Positions 1 through 8,869 of a DNA stretch of 30,402 nucleotides are shown piece after piece (within the stretch, counting starts at the first letter, position 1; every line of letters begins with the position of its first letter). The notes beneath the pieces are model-generated. The model was not told the DNA's origin and ran no database searches. It saw only the letters and a program-made list of their open reading frames with translations. Source of the stretch: Micavibrio sp. UBA6139 (lineage in GTDB: Bacteria; Pseudomonadota; Alphaproteobacteria; Micavibrionales; Micavibrionaceae). Made by a program: the position numbers and the translations under genes. The stretch spans positions 1-30,402 of the forward strand of contig DIVF01000007.1 of the NCBI GenBank assembly GCA_002423285.1. Direction: 5' to 3'.

Positions 1-33
1 GCTACTTTTGCAACAGGTCTATTGTTTTAAGCC

Positions 34-79
34 CCAGAAATCTGGCCCCGGCAATATTTACGCGCCAGAGATCTGGCGC
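34..79. repeat. Two similar inverted repeats at the glutamate dehydrogenase 3' end
   Basis: Two palindromes share the core CCAGARATCTGG. One is at 34-45 (arms 34-38 and 41-45). The other is at 62-79 with 8-bp arms 62-69 and 72-79, lying within the last codons of the dehydrogenase gene. They flank the stop codon at 58-60. They may form a weak terminator or mRNA-end structure for the minus-strand gene, but there is no clear uridine tract, so function is unproven. Confidence 0.4.
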
Positions 80-3000
80 AGGCGCTGCACCGCAATCATC
101 AGCTTGGCCAGATCAAGGCCGCCTGAGGCTTGGATCGTACCCAGCAATGTGCTGACATGCGCCGCTTCATCGCTATGGCCATTGACCCATGCTTCAACGG
201 TCTTGTCCTTGCCTGCTGCCGTTCCCAGATCCTTTAAGATCCGGATGGCCAGAGATGATTGGCAGCTATAAAGCTGATCAATCAACCCGTTGCGCGATTC
301 CTGCGACCAACGATCGGTTGCCGGAATATTTTCCGCCCCCTCACGCAGCCAGTCGATATAGAAATACTCGCCGGTTTCAAAATAGGTCCGCGCCGTTGCG
401 GTGATGTCAGTTTTCCGGTCCATCGACACACGAATAATGTCAAATGCCGAACTTAAGACAGGCAGGATCGCAACGTCTTGCGCGATATCTTTCGGTAGGC
501 CCGCCGCCAGACCGTTTTCGCGGCGTTGCTGGACCAGTGCCTTCAGATTGGCAGGCAGGATGGTTTCAATATTGGCGCGCAGTTTTTCAACTTCACGGGT
601 GAAGGCTGGAATATCGGTGCCCAGCTTCGGCGCACGGCCTAAACGGGTCAGGAACCATGTCACGGCGCGGTCCGCCGTTTCACGAATATCCAGCATCGCT
701 TGCAATTGCACCTGTGCTGGAACTTTGCCGTCTAATTCTTCCAGACGGTCCCACAAGGGGCGCAGGCCAAAGGCTTCGCGGGCGACAAGGAATGATCGCA
801 CAACATTGGCGCAATCCGCACCCGTTGCGTCCATGCGCGACTGGATGAAGGTTGGGCCCATGCGGTTGACGATGCTGTTGGCGATCGCCATGGCGACGAT
901 TTCACGGCCCAGTTGGTGGCCCATGATATCAGCGCTGTATTTATCCTGCAGCGGTTTCGGGAAGTAATTCAGCAGGAAGTCGCGCATTTCCGGCTGGCCG
1001 GGAATATCGCTGGCCAGAAGTTCGCGGGTGTAGCCAATTTTTGCGTATGATTGAAGAATGCAAAGTTCTGGTCGCACCAGACCTTCACCGGCGACGCGGC
1101 GATGTTCGATTTCCGTCTCATCTGGCAGGTTTTCAAGTGCACGGTTCAGGCCCTGATCGCGTTCCAGTTCACGGATGAACTGGGCGTCATTCAGGAATGT
1201 TTCCGTGGCCTGCAGAGTCATCAGACTGATACCTTGTGCTTGCTGGTAAGAGTTGCGCAGGACGAGGCCCGCTACCTCTTCCGTCATTTTCGCCAGCAGG
1301 ACATTGCGTTTTTTCGTATCCATCTTGTTGGCGGCATTATTGATGACATCGGTCATCAGGATTTTAATGTTCACCTCAACGTCTGATGAGTTCACACCGC
1401 CGGAATTGTCGATGAAGTCGGCGTTGATGCGTCCACCCAGTTTTGAAAATTCAATCCGGGCGCGTTGGGTGACGCCAAGGTTTGCGCCTTCGCCAACCAC
1501 ACGGGCGTTGATTTCCGTGGCGTTGATGCGGATGGCATCATTTGATTTATCGCCAACATCGGCGTTGGTTTCGCCGGTTTCCTTGATATAGGTGCCGATG
1601 CCGCCAAACCATAACAGATCTGTTTTGGCCTTCAGCATCGCATGCATCAATTCATTCGGCGTGACTTTATCCTTACTCAGGCCAAAGCGGGCCATGATTT
1701 CCGGGGTCAGGCTTAAGGATTTTTCACTGCGCAGGAAGATTCTTCCGCCTTTGGACAGTTTTTTGAGGTCATAGGCATCCCAGCCTTTGACTTCCGTGAA
1801 CAGGCGCTCACGCTCTTTAAATGTCGTGGCAGGGTTCGGGTTTGGATCACAGAAAATATGCATGTGGTTGAATGCGCCGACCAGACGGATATGCGGTGAC
1901 AGCAACATGCCGTTCCCGAATACGTCCCCGGCCATATCGCCCACACCAATGACATCAAATTCTTCGGCTTGCGTATCGGTACCCAGTTCACGGAAATGGC
2001 GTTTCACCGATTCCCATGCGCCGCGTGCGGTAATGCCCATTTTCTTGTGGTCGTAACCAACGGACCCGCCGGAGGCAAAGGCATCGCCCAGCCAGAAATC
2101 ATATTCGGCGGACAGGCCGTTCGCGATATCAGAGAAGCTGGCCGTGCCCTTATCGGCAGCGACAACCAGATACGGATCATCAGAATCGCGGCGCACAACA
2201 TCTTTCGGTGGAGCGATCTTTTTGCCCTTACGGTTATCGGTGATGTCCAACATGCCACGGACCAGCAATTTATAGCATTCAATGCCTTCTTGCTGGAAAG
2301 CGGGGCGGCCACCCTCAGTTGGTGGTTTTTTCAAAACAAAACCGCCTTTCGCACCCATGGGCACGATGACCGCGTTTTTCACCTGTTGCGCCTTGATCAG
2401 GCCCAGAACTTCGGTGCGGAAATCTTCGTTTCGGTCGGACCAGCGAATCCCGCCACGTGAAATGCGGTCAGCGCGCAGATGGATACCTTCCATGCGCGGG
2501 GAGTAAACCCAGATTTCGCGGAATGGGCGCGGTTCCGGAATATCCGGCACATTGGCGCTATCCAGTTTGATCGACAGGCACGGCTTATACGCGCCGTCAT
2601 CCATGCGTTGGAAGAAATTTGTGCGCAGCGTTGATTCAACCATCTGTGTGATGGCCCGCAGGATTCTATCCTGATCCAATGCCGATACGGCGTTGAGAGC
2701 CAGTTCAATATCAGCCAGCAGTTTAGTGGCCCGTGTGTCGGCTTTTTTACGGTCGGTATGCGGGTCAAGGCGTGCATGGAATAATTCGGCAATCATCCGT
2801 GCGATGTGCGGGTAATCGGTCAGGGCCTTTTCAATATATTGGACCGAATAGGCTGATTTTCCCTGACGCATGTAACGGACATAGGTACGTAAGATCAAAA
2901 TATCGCGCCAGTTCATGCTGGCGGTGACCAGCAAACGGTTCAGGCTGTCATTTTCAACTTCGCCGTGCCAGATACGCAGCAGCGCGTCTTCGAAACTTTC

Positions 3001-4881
3001 ATTGATGGCAACGACAGGAATGGGTTCTTTGCCTTTGGCTTCTGGAACTTCCATCTGGAAATCGTGAATCCAGACCGCTTCGCCGCCTTGCGGGCGAATT
3101 TCAAACGGCAATTCGGCAATGACGCGCAAGCCGACATTTTCAAGGATCGGCAGAATATCAGACAGAACAATCGGGCTGCCCGGTTTGAAGACTTTCAGGC
3201 GCAATTGGTGTCCGGCATCACCACCGGGGCGGTACAGGTCACGCGCCAGATCATTGGTGCTGCGCGCGCGTTCAATCTGGATGATGTCGTGAACGCATTG
3301 CTTGGCTTCATATTGTTCGCGGTAGGACATGGGAAAGGCATTGCCGTATTCCGCCGTCAGGCGCGCGACTTCGCTTTCATCATCAAGTTTGGTTGAAAGG
3401 GCGGAATGAATTTGTTCCGGCCATGCGCGGCCAGCCTCTTGCAGCTGCACCTCAATCGCGGCGCGGTCGAATTCCGGCTTTGATTTTGGATTGAGGGCAA
3501 TGACCAGCATCACTCGTGCCAGCGGCGAATCATCAAGCGTTGTATAGAAATCCTGACAGACCCCATCCAGTTCATTTTCAAGGATGGTTTGAATTTTCAT
3601 CCGTAGCTGCGTGTCATAGCGGTCGCGCGGGATATAAACCAGACAGGAAATATGGCGGCCAAAAGTATCAACGCGAGTATAAAGGGCAATGCGCTGGCGT
3701 TCTTGCAAACGCATAATCGACTGGGTGTATTCATACAGCGTGTCGATATCAATCTGGAACAATTCATCGCGCGGATATTTTTCCAAAATATGCGACAGGG
3801 CCTTGTGGCCGTGGGTGCCGCCGGAAAAATGCGCGCGGTTCATAATGATGCTGGTCTTACGGCTGAGGTAAGGAATATCGCGGATGGAACGTGAATAGGT
3901 GACGGAGGTGAACAGACCCACAAAAACCGCTTCACCACGGGCCTTACCCGTTCTATCAAACAAACGCACCATCACTGCGTCCAATGGTACATGGCGGTGT
4001 ACGGATGATTTGCGGGCGAGTTTGAAAACGCGCACCAGCGAGTCGTCCTTATACAGTTTTGCCAGATGTGGCGGCAGGGCATCGACGCCTTCCGGCATGA
4101 TTTCGGTCTTTACCTCACGGCGCAAAAGACCCAGATGGGAATTTTTTACGGCCTTGGCGGTCATGACGCCCTTCGCATCCTTTTCATACGCATATTCGCG
4201 GTAACCAAGGATGGTGAAGTTGTCCTTATAGAGATATTCAAGGAAGGCCTGATAATCTTCGATCGCATCATCGGGATAGCTGGACGGTGCCTGGCTCAGG
4301 CTCGACTCGCAGGTGCGGATTTTTTCGCGCATGGTCAGCCAGTCACCGGTGGAATAGCGAACATCATTGGCAATCTGTTCTAAATTCGCTTGTAGTTCAG
4401 CGCATTGCTGCGGTGTCAGCATGCGGGTCAGCTGCACGTGAATATGTGATTGCGGGAAGGTCTTGGGTGACGCTTCAGGCAGGCAATCGGTAATTTTGCC
4501 CTTGGCGTCGCGTGTGACGTGCAACAATGGATGGGTTATCAGGAAAATCGTTTGCCCCAAACGGGTGATTTCCGCCGTGATCGAATCAATCTGAAACGCC
4601 ATATCATCGTCAACAAAATCAATGACGGTGCTGCTGAGCGGCCAGTCTTTATCATCGGTGATCGGGTTGTGAACACGGACCAGAGCTTTGCCGGGTTTGC
4701 GTTGCTGCATCAAATCGTAATGCGTCCCGGTCATGCGCATCAATGTCTGCGCATCCATCAAACCCAGATCATCATCGGTGATTTTTTCGGCAAAGGCCGC
4801 CAAAAACTTTTTCTCCGCAGCACTGGCTTTCGCCGGTAATTTTTTTTCAGCTTGAGAGATCAGTTTGTGTGGCACGGGCAT
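58..4881 (-). CDS. gdhB: NAD-specific glutamate dehydrogenase, large (L_180) class
   Basis: Catalyses NAD-dependent oxidative deamination of glutamate to 2-oxoglutarate and ammonia in the cytoplasm, usually in the catabolic direction. The 1607-residue length matches the bacterial L_180 family (about 1600 residues), which is far longer than hexameric enzymes. The N-terminal ~700 residues are the regulatory part of this family. The catalytic part begins near residue 790 and includes the glycine/lysine motif PMGAKGGFVLKKP at about 839-853, ADKGTASFSD near 910, and LLWFGGIGTYIK further on. The start is supported by AAGGA nine bases upstream of the ATG. It stands apart from the next upstream minus-strand gene by about 126 bp, so it probably has its own promoter. 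No frameshift or internal stop is seen. Family assignment is very secure; the regulation is not visible. Confidence 0.97.
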   Translation of the reverse strand: MPVPHKLISQAEKKLPAKASAAEKKFLAAFAEKITDDDLGLMDAQTLMRMTGTHYDLMQQRKPGKALVRVHNPITDDKDWPLSSTVIDFVDDDMAFQIDSITAEITRLGQTIFLITHPLLHVTRDAKGKITDCLPEASPKTFPQSHIHVQLTRMLTPQQCAELQANLEQIANDVRYSTGDWLTMREKIRTCESSLSQAPSSYPDDAIEDYQAFLEYLYKDNFTILGYREYAYEKDAKGVMTAKAVKNSHLGLLRREVKTEIMPEGVDALPPHLAKLYKDDSLVRVFKLARKSSVHRHVPLDAVMVRLFDRTGKARGEAVFVGLFTSVTYSRSIRDIPYLSRKTSIIMNRAHFSGGTHGHKALSHILEKYPRDELFQIDIDTLYEYTQSIMRLQERQRIALYTRVDTFGRHISCLVYIPRDRYDTQLRMKIQTILENELDGVCQDFYTTLDDSPLARVMLVIALNPKSKPEFDRAAIEVQLQEAGRAWPEQIHSALSTKLDDESEVARLTAEYGNAFPMSYREQYEAKQCVHDIIQIERARSTNDLARDLYRPGGDAGHQLRLKVFKPGSPIVLSDILPILENVGLRVIAELPFEIRPQGGEAVWIHDFQMEVPEAKGKEPIPVVAINESFEDALLRIWHGEVENDSLNRLLVTASMNWRDILILRTYVRYMRQGKSAYSVQYIEKALTDYPHIARMIAELFHARLDPHTDRKKADTRATKLLADIELALNAVSALDQDRILRAITQMVESTLRTNFFQRMDDGAYKPCLSIKLDSANVPDIPEPRPFREIWVYSPRMEGIHLRADRISRGGIRWSDRNEDFRTEVLGLIKAQQVKNAVIVPMGAKGGFVLKKPPTEGGRPAFQQEGIECYKLLVRGMLDITDNRKGKKIAPPKDVVRRDSDDPYLVVAADKGTASFSDIANGLSAEYDFWLGDAFASGGSVGYDHKKMGITARGAWESVKRHFRELGTDTQAEEFDVIGVGDMAGDVFGNGMLLSPHIRLVGAFNHMHIFCDPNPNPATTFKERERLFTEVKGWDAYDLKKLSKGGRIFLRSEKSLSLTPEIMARFGLSKDKVTPNELMHAMLKAKTDLLWFGGIGTYIKETGETNADVGDKSNDAIRINATEINARVVGEGANLGVTQRARIEFSKLGGRINADFIDNSGGVNSSDVEVNIKILMTDVINNAANKMDTKKRNVLLAKMTEEVAGLVLRNSYQQAQGISLMTLQATETFLNDAQFIRELERDQGLNRALENLPDETEIEHRRVAGEGLVRPELCILQSYAKIGYTRELLASDIPGQPEMRDFLLNYFPKPLQDKYSADIMGHQLGREIVAMAIANSIVNRMGPTFIQSRMDATGADCANVVRSFLVAREAFGLRPLWDRLEELDGKVPAQVQLQAMLDIRETADRAVTWFLTRLGRAPKLGTDIPAFTREVEKLRANIETILPANLKALVQQRRENGLAAGLPKDIAQDVAILPVLSSAFDIIRVSMDRKTDITATARTYFETGEYFYIDWLREGAENIPATDRWSQESRNGLIDQLYSCQSSLAIRILKDLGTAAGKDKTVEAWVNGHSDEAAHVSTLLGTIQASGGLDLAKLMIAVQRLRQISGA

Positions 4882-5007
4882 GGTGGGTGTTCCTTAAAAA
4901 TACCAGTCTTTATTGCGGTTAAACTATGCTGAAAGCATCGTTTGAACAAGGTGGGATCCATGCTGCGCCCGCAAAGCAGGGGTGTGAACGGGGCATGGTC
5001 ATTGGAA

Positions 5008-5340
5008 TTACATATGGTCGCCAAACAGCTTGAACAGCCATAACGGCAAGATGGCATAAAGAAATACCATATTGGCGCGCAGCAACCATGAACGGCAGAA
5101 CAGATAAGCCATAAGAATGACGGCCGCATAGACCATTAACATGATGCAGACGCCATCAATCATCGCGTTCATCCCCGCATCGGGGGCCATGCCGGAAAAG
5201 ATTCGCTGCAAAATGAAAATGGCAAAACCAATGCCGCCACTGAACGCGGCCATCATTCCGGCCTTGACCATTTTTTTGGCGTGGCGTTCTTCACGCATAA
5301 TTGCTTCGCGGTCGATGGTATTGTGAATGTGCTGGTTCAT
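5008..5340 (-). CDS. Small multi-pass membrane protein, unknown function
   Basis: A 110-residue protein not recognised as a named family. A charged N-terminus (about 25 residues, rich in His, Arg, Lys and Glu) is followed by three hydrophobic stretches at roughly 28-48, 57-75 and 80-105, so it is probably an inner-membrane protein. The start is chosen at 5340 because this ATG overlaps the stop codon of the upstream 3-hydroxybutyrate dehydrogenase gene in a TAATG arrangement, which points to translational coupling. A longer reading from 5409 would run into the dehydrogenase coding sequence and is less likely. The coupling suggests co-expression with ketone-body metabolism; a direct role in it is not shown by the sequence. 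Confidence 0.75.
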   Translation of the reverse strand: MNQHIHNTIDREAIMREERHAKKMVKAGMMAAFSGGIGFAIFILQRIFSGMAPDAGMNAMIDGVCIMLMVYAAVILMAYLFCRSWLLRANMVFLYAILPLWLFKLFGDHM

Positions 5341-6128
5341 TAACGTGCCGTCCATGCGCCGTCGATCGGCAGGGACGCACCGGTCATGTTCTGCGCTGCG
5401 TTGCTGCACAGGAAGACGCTCAAGGCGCCGATATCCTCAACAGTAATGAATTTCTTGGTTGGTTGCGGGGCCAGCATGATTTTTTCAACCACTTCGCTTT
5501 CCGGCAGATTATGGGCCTTGGCCTGATCCTTGATTTGCCCCTCTACCAGCGGTGTTAAAACATAACCGGGGCAGATGGCGTTACAGGTGATGTTATCGGT
5601 GGCCGTTTCAAGGGCCACGGTCTTGGTCAGGCCGATAATACCGTGCTTGGCGGCGACATAAGCCCCTTTAAACGGCGAGGCAATCAAGCCGTGGGCAGAG
5701 GCGATATTGATGATGCGGCCCCAACCGCTTTTGCGCATGCCGGGCAACAGGGCCTTGGTCGTGTGGAATGCGCTGCTGAGGTTAATCGCGATAATCGCAT
5801 CCCATTTATCATCGGGGAATTCATCGATGGGGGAGACAAATTGAATACCGGCGTTATTGACCAGAATATCGACGCTGCCGAAGGTTGCGGTGGCGACTTT
5901 GCACAGATCTTGGATCTGTTCGCGCTTGCTCATATCCGCGCCGTGATAGATGGCGCGCACATTGTGGGTTGATTCAATTGCGGTACGAATTTTTTCAATT
6001 TCATTGGCATCACCAAACCCGTTCAACACAACATTGACCCCTTCCGCCGCCAATGCGTTCGCGACACCAAGGCCAATGCCACTGGTGGAGCCTGTAATCA
6101 GGGCGGTTTTACCTTTGAGTGCGGTCAT
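5340..6128 (-). CDS. bdhA: 3-hydroxybutyrate dehydrogenase (SDR family)
   Basis: Interconverts D-3-hydroxybutyrate and acetoacetate with NAD(H) in the cytoplasm, a step in polyhydroxybutyrate and ketone-body use. The 262-residue length is typical. It shows the classical short-chain dehydrogenase signature: nucleotide-binding TGSTSGIG at residues 12-19, NNAG at 91-94, and catalytic Ser144, Tyr157 and Lys161 (YVAAK). The C-terminal LPIDGAWTAR resembles bacterial BdhA proteins rather than fatty-acid ketoreductases. Its last codons overlap the start of the small membrane protein gene, so the two form an operon. Acetoacetate is also an end product of the tyrosine pathway encoded nearby on the opposite strand, a plausible metabolic link but inferred. 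A different 3-hydroxyacyl SDR substrate cannot be fully excluded. Confidence 0.9.
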   Translation of the reverse strand: MTALKGKTALITGSTSGIGLGVANALAAEGVNVVLNGFGDANEIEKIRTAIESTHNVRAIYHGADMSKREQIQDLCKVATATFGSVDILVNNAGIQFVSPIDEFPDDKWDAIIAINLSSAFHTTKALLPGMRKSGWGRIINIASAHGLIASPFKGAYVAAKHGIIGLTKTVALETATDNITCNAICPGYVLTPLVEGQIKDQAKAHNLPESEVVEKIMLAPQPTKKFITVEDIGALSVFLCSNAAQNMTGASLPIDGAWTAR

Positions 6129-6326
6129 GCTTGGGCTCTCTATAATAAGGACAGGGGATGGGGTGTATTGAGGGGGTAACGGATTGATATTGGGTCATAA
6201 TTTACCTTTTTGGGCGGTTTTGCAAGGGGGTGCGGCGGTTTGGGGGGGAATTGATTTGCATAATAATATCTGGTTATGTAATGTCTGGTTTGGTTTTCAT
6301 GCCTGATGTAAAGGGTCCTATTCACG

Positions 6327-7634
6327 ATGAAGCGGCCAGAATTTTTACGGTTGGGTTTTTGGCGGGGTGCTGCGGGCGGCCGCGCCGCAGAAGATTCGCG
6401 CCTTGCTTTGCCGTCCCCGGCACAGGCCGCGGCGCAAAGCGATGCCCTGCGTCAAAAACTGATTCATGATTTTCAAAAAGCCCGTTACGGCGTGACCTTC
6501 CGCACCCAATCCTTCCCGTCCGTGATCGAGGGAGAGCGTGAATATTACCGGGCGCTAGCCACCAGTGTTGATATGGGGCAATGGGATATTCACCGTGTCA
6601 TTGAACGCGATGTGCAGATGGAATCATCTGTCTATCCGGTGGCGACCGACAATCTGGCTGTCCGGGTTGTTAAATCAGGTTTAGGGTTTTTCGATGCGCT
6701 GGAGCATCTGGCTCGGTATGAAACCACACGCACCAATGAGCCTCTTGCGCCCGATAAGGCAACGTTGGGTAAGGAGCACTACGTTAAATTCGCCATGCTA
6801 CATGATATTGTCTTTGATCTGCATGGCATGCCGCAACCCACCATTGCCGGACATGTCGCGGTCAGCGGTGATTATCCGGTCACAGCATTGCAAGAGCTGC
6901 AAACAACACGCCAAGACACTGCAGGACGTGATGTTATGGCGCGCCAAGCCTTGATGGATGCGCATCGCCAGGCCAGCGATATTGCCAAGAATTTTAAGGT
7001 CGTCCTGCGTGACAGCGAACGAAGCGACGATCATTCGAAAATGAACGGCATGATTGAAATGTGGCTTGCTCTGATGGCTGATTGTTGGCCATCTGACGAT
7101 TTTTGCGTACCCTATGCGAAGGGCATCGACAGCCACCGTGCCCTGGGCGGCCATTTGATTCGCGAAACGGCCCTGTCGCCTTTTCGCTGGGATTGGGGGA
7201 TGAAGGATCGTGTTTATGAACTGTATCAGGTAACAACAGCCGAGATTGAAAAATTGAATAATATCGCGCCGGCGGAACGTAAAATGGCGTTGGCGTTGTT
7301 AAAAGAATGCGCCAGTGTTTTTCTGATTCAGGATGCAAAATATCTGGCGAAAAAACTGGACCAGTCAATTGCAACCACCCCTGATCCAAAAACGCTGCAG
7401 TTGATTGAAACATTATCGGACCAGAACACGCAGGTCGTTTTTGGGCCGATTACAAAAAGCATATCTTTTGGGGTGCATCGCGGCGGGTTTCTCGCCCGCG
7501 CCATGACAGAACCATTGCTAACCGAAGTGCCACCGCATTTTCATGAGGTTCTGGCGCAGCTGAAAGGCAAGCAAGGCGAATTGAGCCAAAGTACCACAGA
7601 AGCATGGCGTGCCCTCCGCCCACCGAAACCTTGA
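6327..7634 (+). CDS. Conserved-looking hypothetical protein, unknown function
   Basis: A 435-residue protein I do not recognise. Codon use resembles its neighbours and no in-frame stop interrupts it, so it is probably a real gene. AAAGGG about 11 bases upstream of the ATG is a plausible ribosome binding site. The N-terminal 40 residues are Arg/Ala-rich, without a convincing signal peptide. The rest is mostly predicted helical, with an acidic/basic mix and no membrane segments. Short distinctive stretches are FDLHGMPQP near residue 168 and HRALGGHLIRET near 270. It lies 152 bp before the aromatic catabolic operon, on the same strand, without an obvious terminator between, but a functional tie is not established. 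Confidence 0.7.
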   Translation: MKRPEFLRLGFWRGAAGGRAAEDSRLALPSPAQAAAQSDALRQKLIHDFQKARYGVTFRTQSFPSVIEGEREYYRALATSVDMGQWDIHRVIERDVQMESSVYPVATDNLAVRVVKSGLGFFDALEHLARYETTRTNEPLAPDKATLGKEHYVKFAMLHDIVFDLHGMPQPTIAGHVAVSGDYPVTALQELQTTRQDTAGRDVMARQALMDAHRQASDIAKNFKVVLRDSERSDDHSKMNGMIEMWLALMADCWPSDDFCVPYAKGIDSHRALGGHLIRETALSPFRWDWGMKDRVYELYQVTTAEIEKLNNIAPAERKMALALLKECASVFLIQDAKYLAKKLDQSIATTPDPKTLQLIETLSDQNTQVVFGPITKSISFGVHRGGFLARAMTEPLLTEVPPHFHEVLAQLKGKQGELSQSTTEAWRALRPPKP

Positions 7635-7753
7635 TGTAACCACCTTGCAACGCAATAATTTTTCGTGGTGCAGCGCGCATTTTCAATATCACATGTGGCG
7701 CGCGGTTGTGCGGTTTCTTTTGGTTTGATCTTGCCTGTGCGATTGCTTACCCT

Positions 7754-7778
7754 TCCCTTGCATAACAATATCAAGGGA
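7754..7778 (+). promoter_or_regulatory. Inverted repeat overlapping the hpd ribosome binding site
   Basis: TCCCTTG (7754-7760) and CAAGGGA (7772-7778) are perfect 7-base complements with an 11-base AT-rich loop. The 3' arm contains the AAGGGA part of the Shine-Dalgarno sequence of the gene starting at 7787. In the mRNA this hairpin would partly hide the ribosome binding site. Regulatory meaning is inferred. Confidence 0.4.
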
Positions 7779-7786
7779 GAAGAAGA

Positions 7787-8866
7787 ATGGCTGACCTGTT
7801 TGAAAACCCACTGGGCACCGATGGTTTCGAATTCATCGAATATACGGGTGAGCCGCAAAAGCTTGAATTGCTTTTTCTCTCCTTCGGTTTTTCGCCGATC
7901 GCAAAACATAAGGAGCGCGACGTCATATTGTTCCGTCAAGGCGGCATCAATTTCCTTTTAAATAAGGAAACAACGGGTCAAGCCAAAGAATTCCAAGACA
8001 TTCATACATCAGGCGCCAGCGCCATGGGCTTCCGGGTCAAGGATGCCAAGGCATCTTATGCGGATGCGTTGAAGCGCGGTGCTGAACCCGCCGTAAATCA
8101 CGGTGGTTCCATGGGGGTAGATGTTCCGGCGATTAAGGGTATCGGCGGCAGCCTGATTTATTTCATCGATCAGTATGGCGATCATGGCGATTTCTACGCC
8201 GCTGATTTCGCACCAATTCCGGGCGCACCGCAAAATCCGCCGGGTGTTGGTTTGACTTATATCGATCACGTCACCCATAACGTCCATCGCGGCAATATGG
8301 TTGTCTGGGCTGAATTCTATGAAAAAATTTTCAATTTCCGCGAAATTCGTTACTTCGATATTGAAGGCAAACTGACCGGTTTGAAATCAAAGGCGATGAC
8401 CAGCCCATGCGGCAAGATTCGCATTCCTTTGAATGAATCATCCGATGATAAATCGCAAATTGCTGAATTCCTGAAACGCTATAACGGCGAAGGCATCCAG
8501 CATATTGCCCTTGGTACCAATGACATTTACCAAACCGTCTCTGACCTGCGTGGTACAGGCATGCCGTTCCAGGACACGCCGGAAACCTATTATGAATTGC
8601 TGGATAAGCGCATTCCCGGCCACGGCGAAGACATTGCGGCCCTGCGTAAACTCCGCATCCTGATGGACGGCGCACCAACCGAAGGTCAAGGTTTGCTGCT
8701 GCAGATCTTTACCAAGGATGCGATTGGTCCGATCTTCTTTGAACTGATTCAGCGCAAGGGCAATGAAGGGTTCGGCGAGGGGAACTTTAAGGCCCTGTTC
8801 GAATCCATCGAACTGGATCAAATCCGCCGTGGCGTTTTGACCGATGATAAAAAGGCGACCGCATAA
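7787..8866 (+). CDS. hpd: 4-hydroxyphenylpyruvate dioxygenase
   Basis: Converts 4-hydroxyphenylpyruvate plus O2 to homogentisate and CO2 in tyrosine catabolism. The 359 residues form two vicinal-oxygen-chelate domains, as in bacterial HPPD. The iron-binding facial triad is visible: His161 in IDHVTHNV, His239 in IQHIALGTND, and Glu319 in IFFELIQRKG. These lie at nearly the same positions as in Pseudomonas HPPD. The C-terminal NEGFGEGNFKALFESIE stretch is characteristic. A strong AAGGGAG site precedes the ATG by seven bases. It is the first gene of a tight four-gene operon: the next gene starts three bases after its stop. Assignment as HPPD rather than hydroxymandelate synthase rests on the context and the C-terminus. 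Confidence 0.97.
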   Translation: MADLFENPLGTDGFEFIEYTGEPQKLELLFLSFGFSPIAKHKERDVILFRQGGINFLLNKETTGQAKEFQDIHTSGASAMGFRVKDAKASYADALKRGAEPAVNHGGSMGVDVPAIKGIGGSLIYFIDQYGDHGDFYAADFAPIPGAPQNPPGVGLTYIDHVTHNVHRGNMVVWAEFYEKIFNFREIRYFDIEGKLTGLKSKAMTSPCGKIRIPLNESSDDKSQIAEFLKRYNGEGIQHIALGTNDIYQTVSDLRGTGMPFQDTPETYYELLDKRIPGHGEDIAALRKLRILMDGAPTEGQGLLLQIFTKDAIGPIFFELIQRKGNEGFGEGNFKALFESIELDQIRRGVLTDDKKATA

Positions 8867-8869
8867 ATC

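Noticed and set aside
58..4881. Long plus-strand open frames inside glutamate dehydrogenase (for example 401-967, 1969-2460 and 2965-3396)
   Set aside because: They are antisense to a fully conserved family protein, carry no recognisable motifs, and are mirror frames of the same codon bias.
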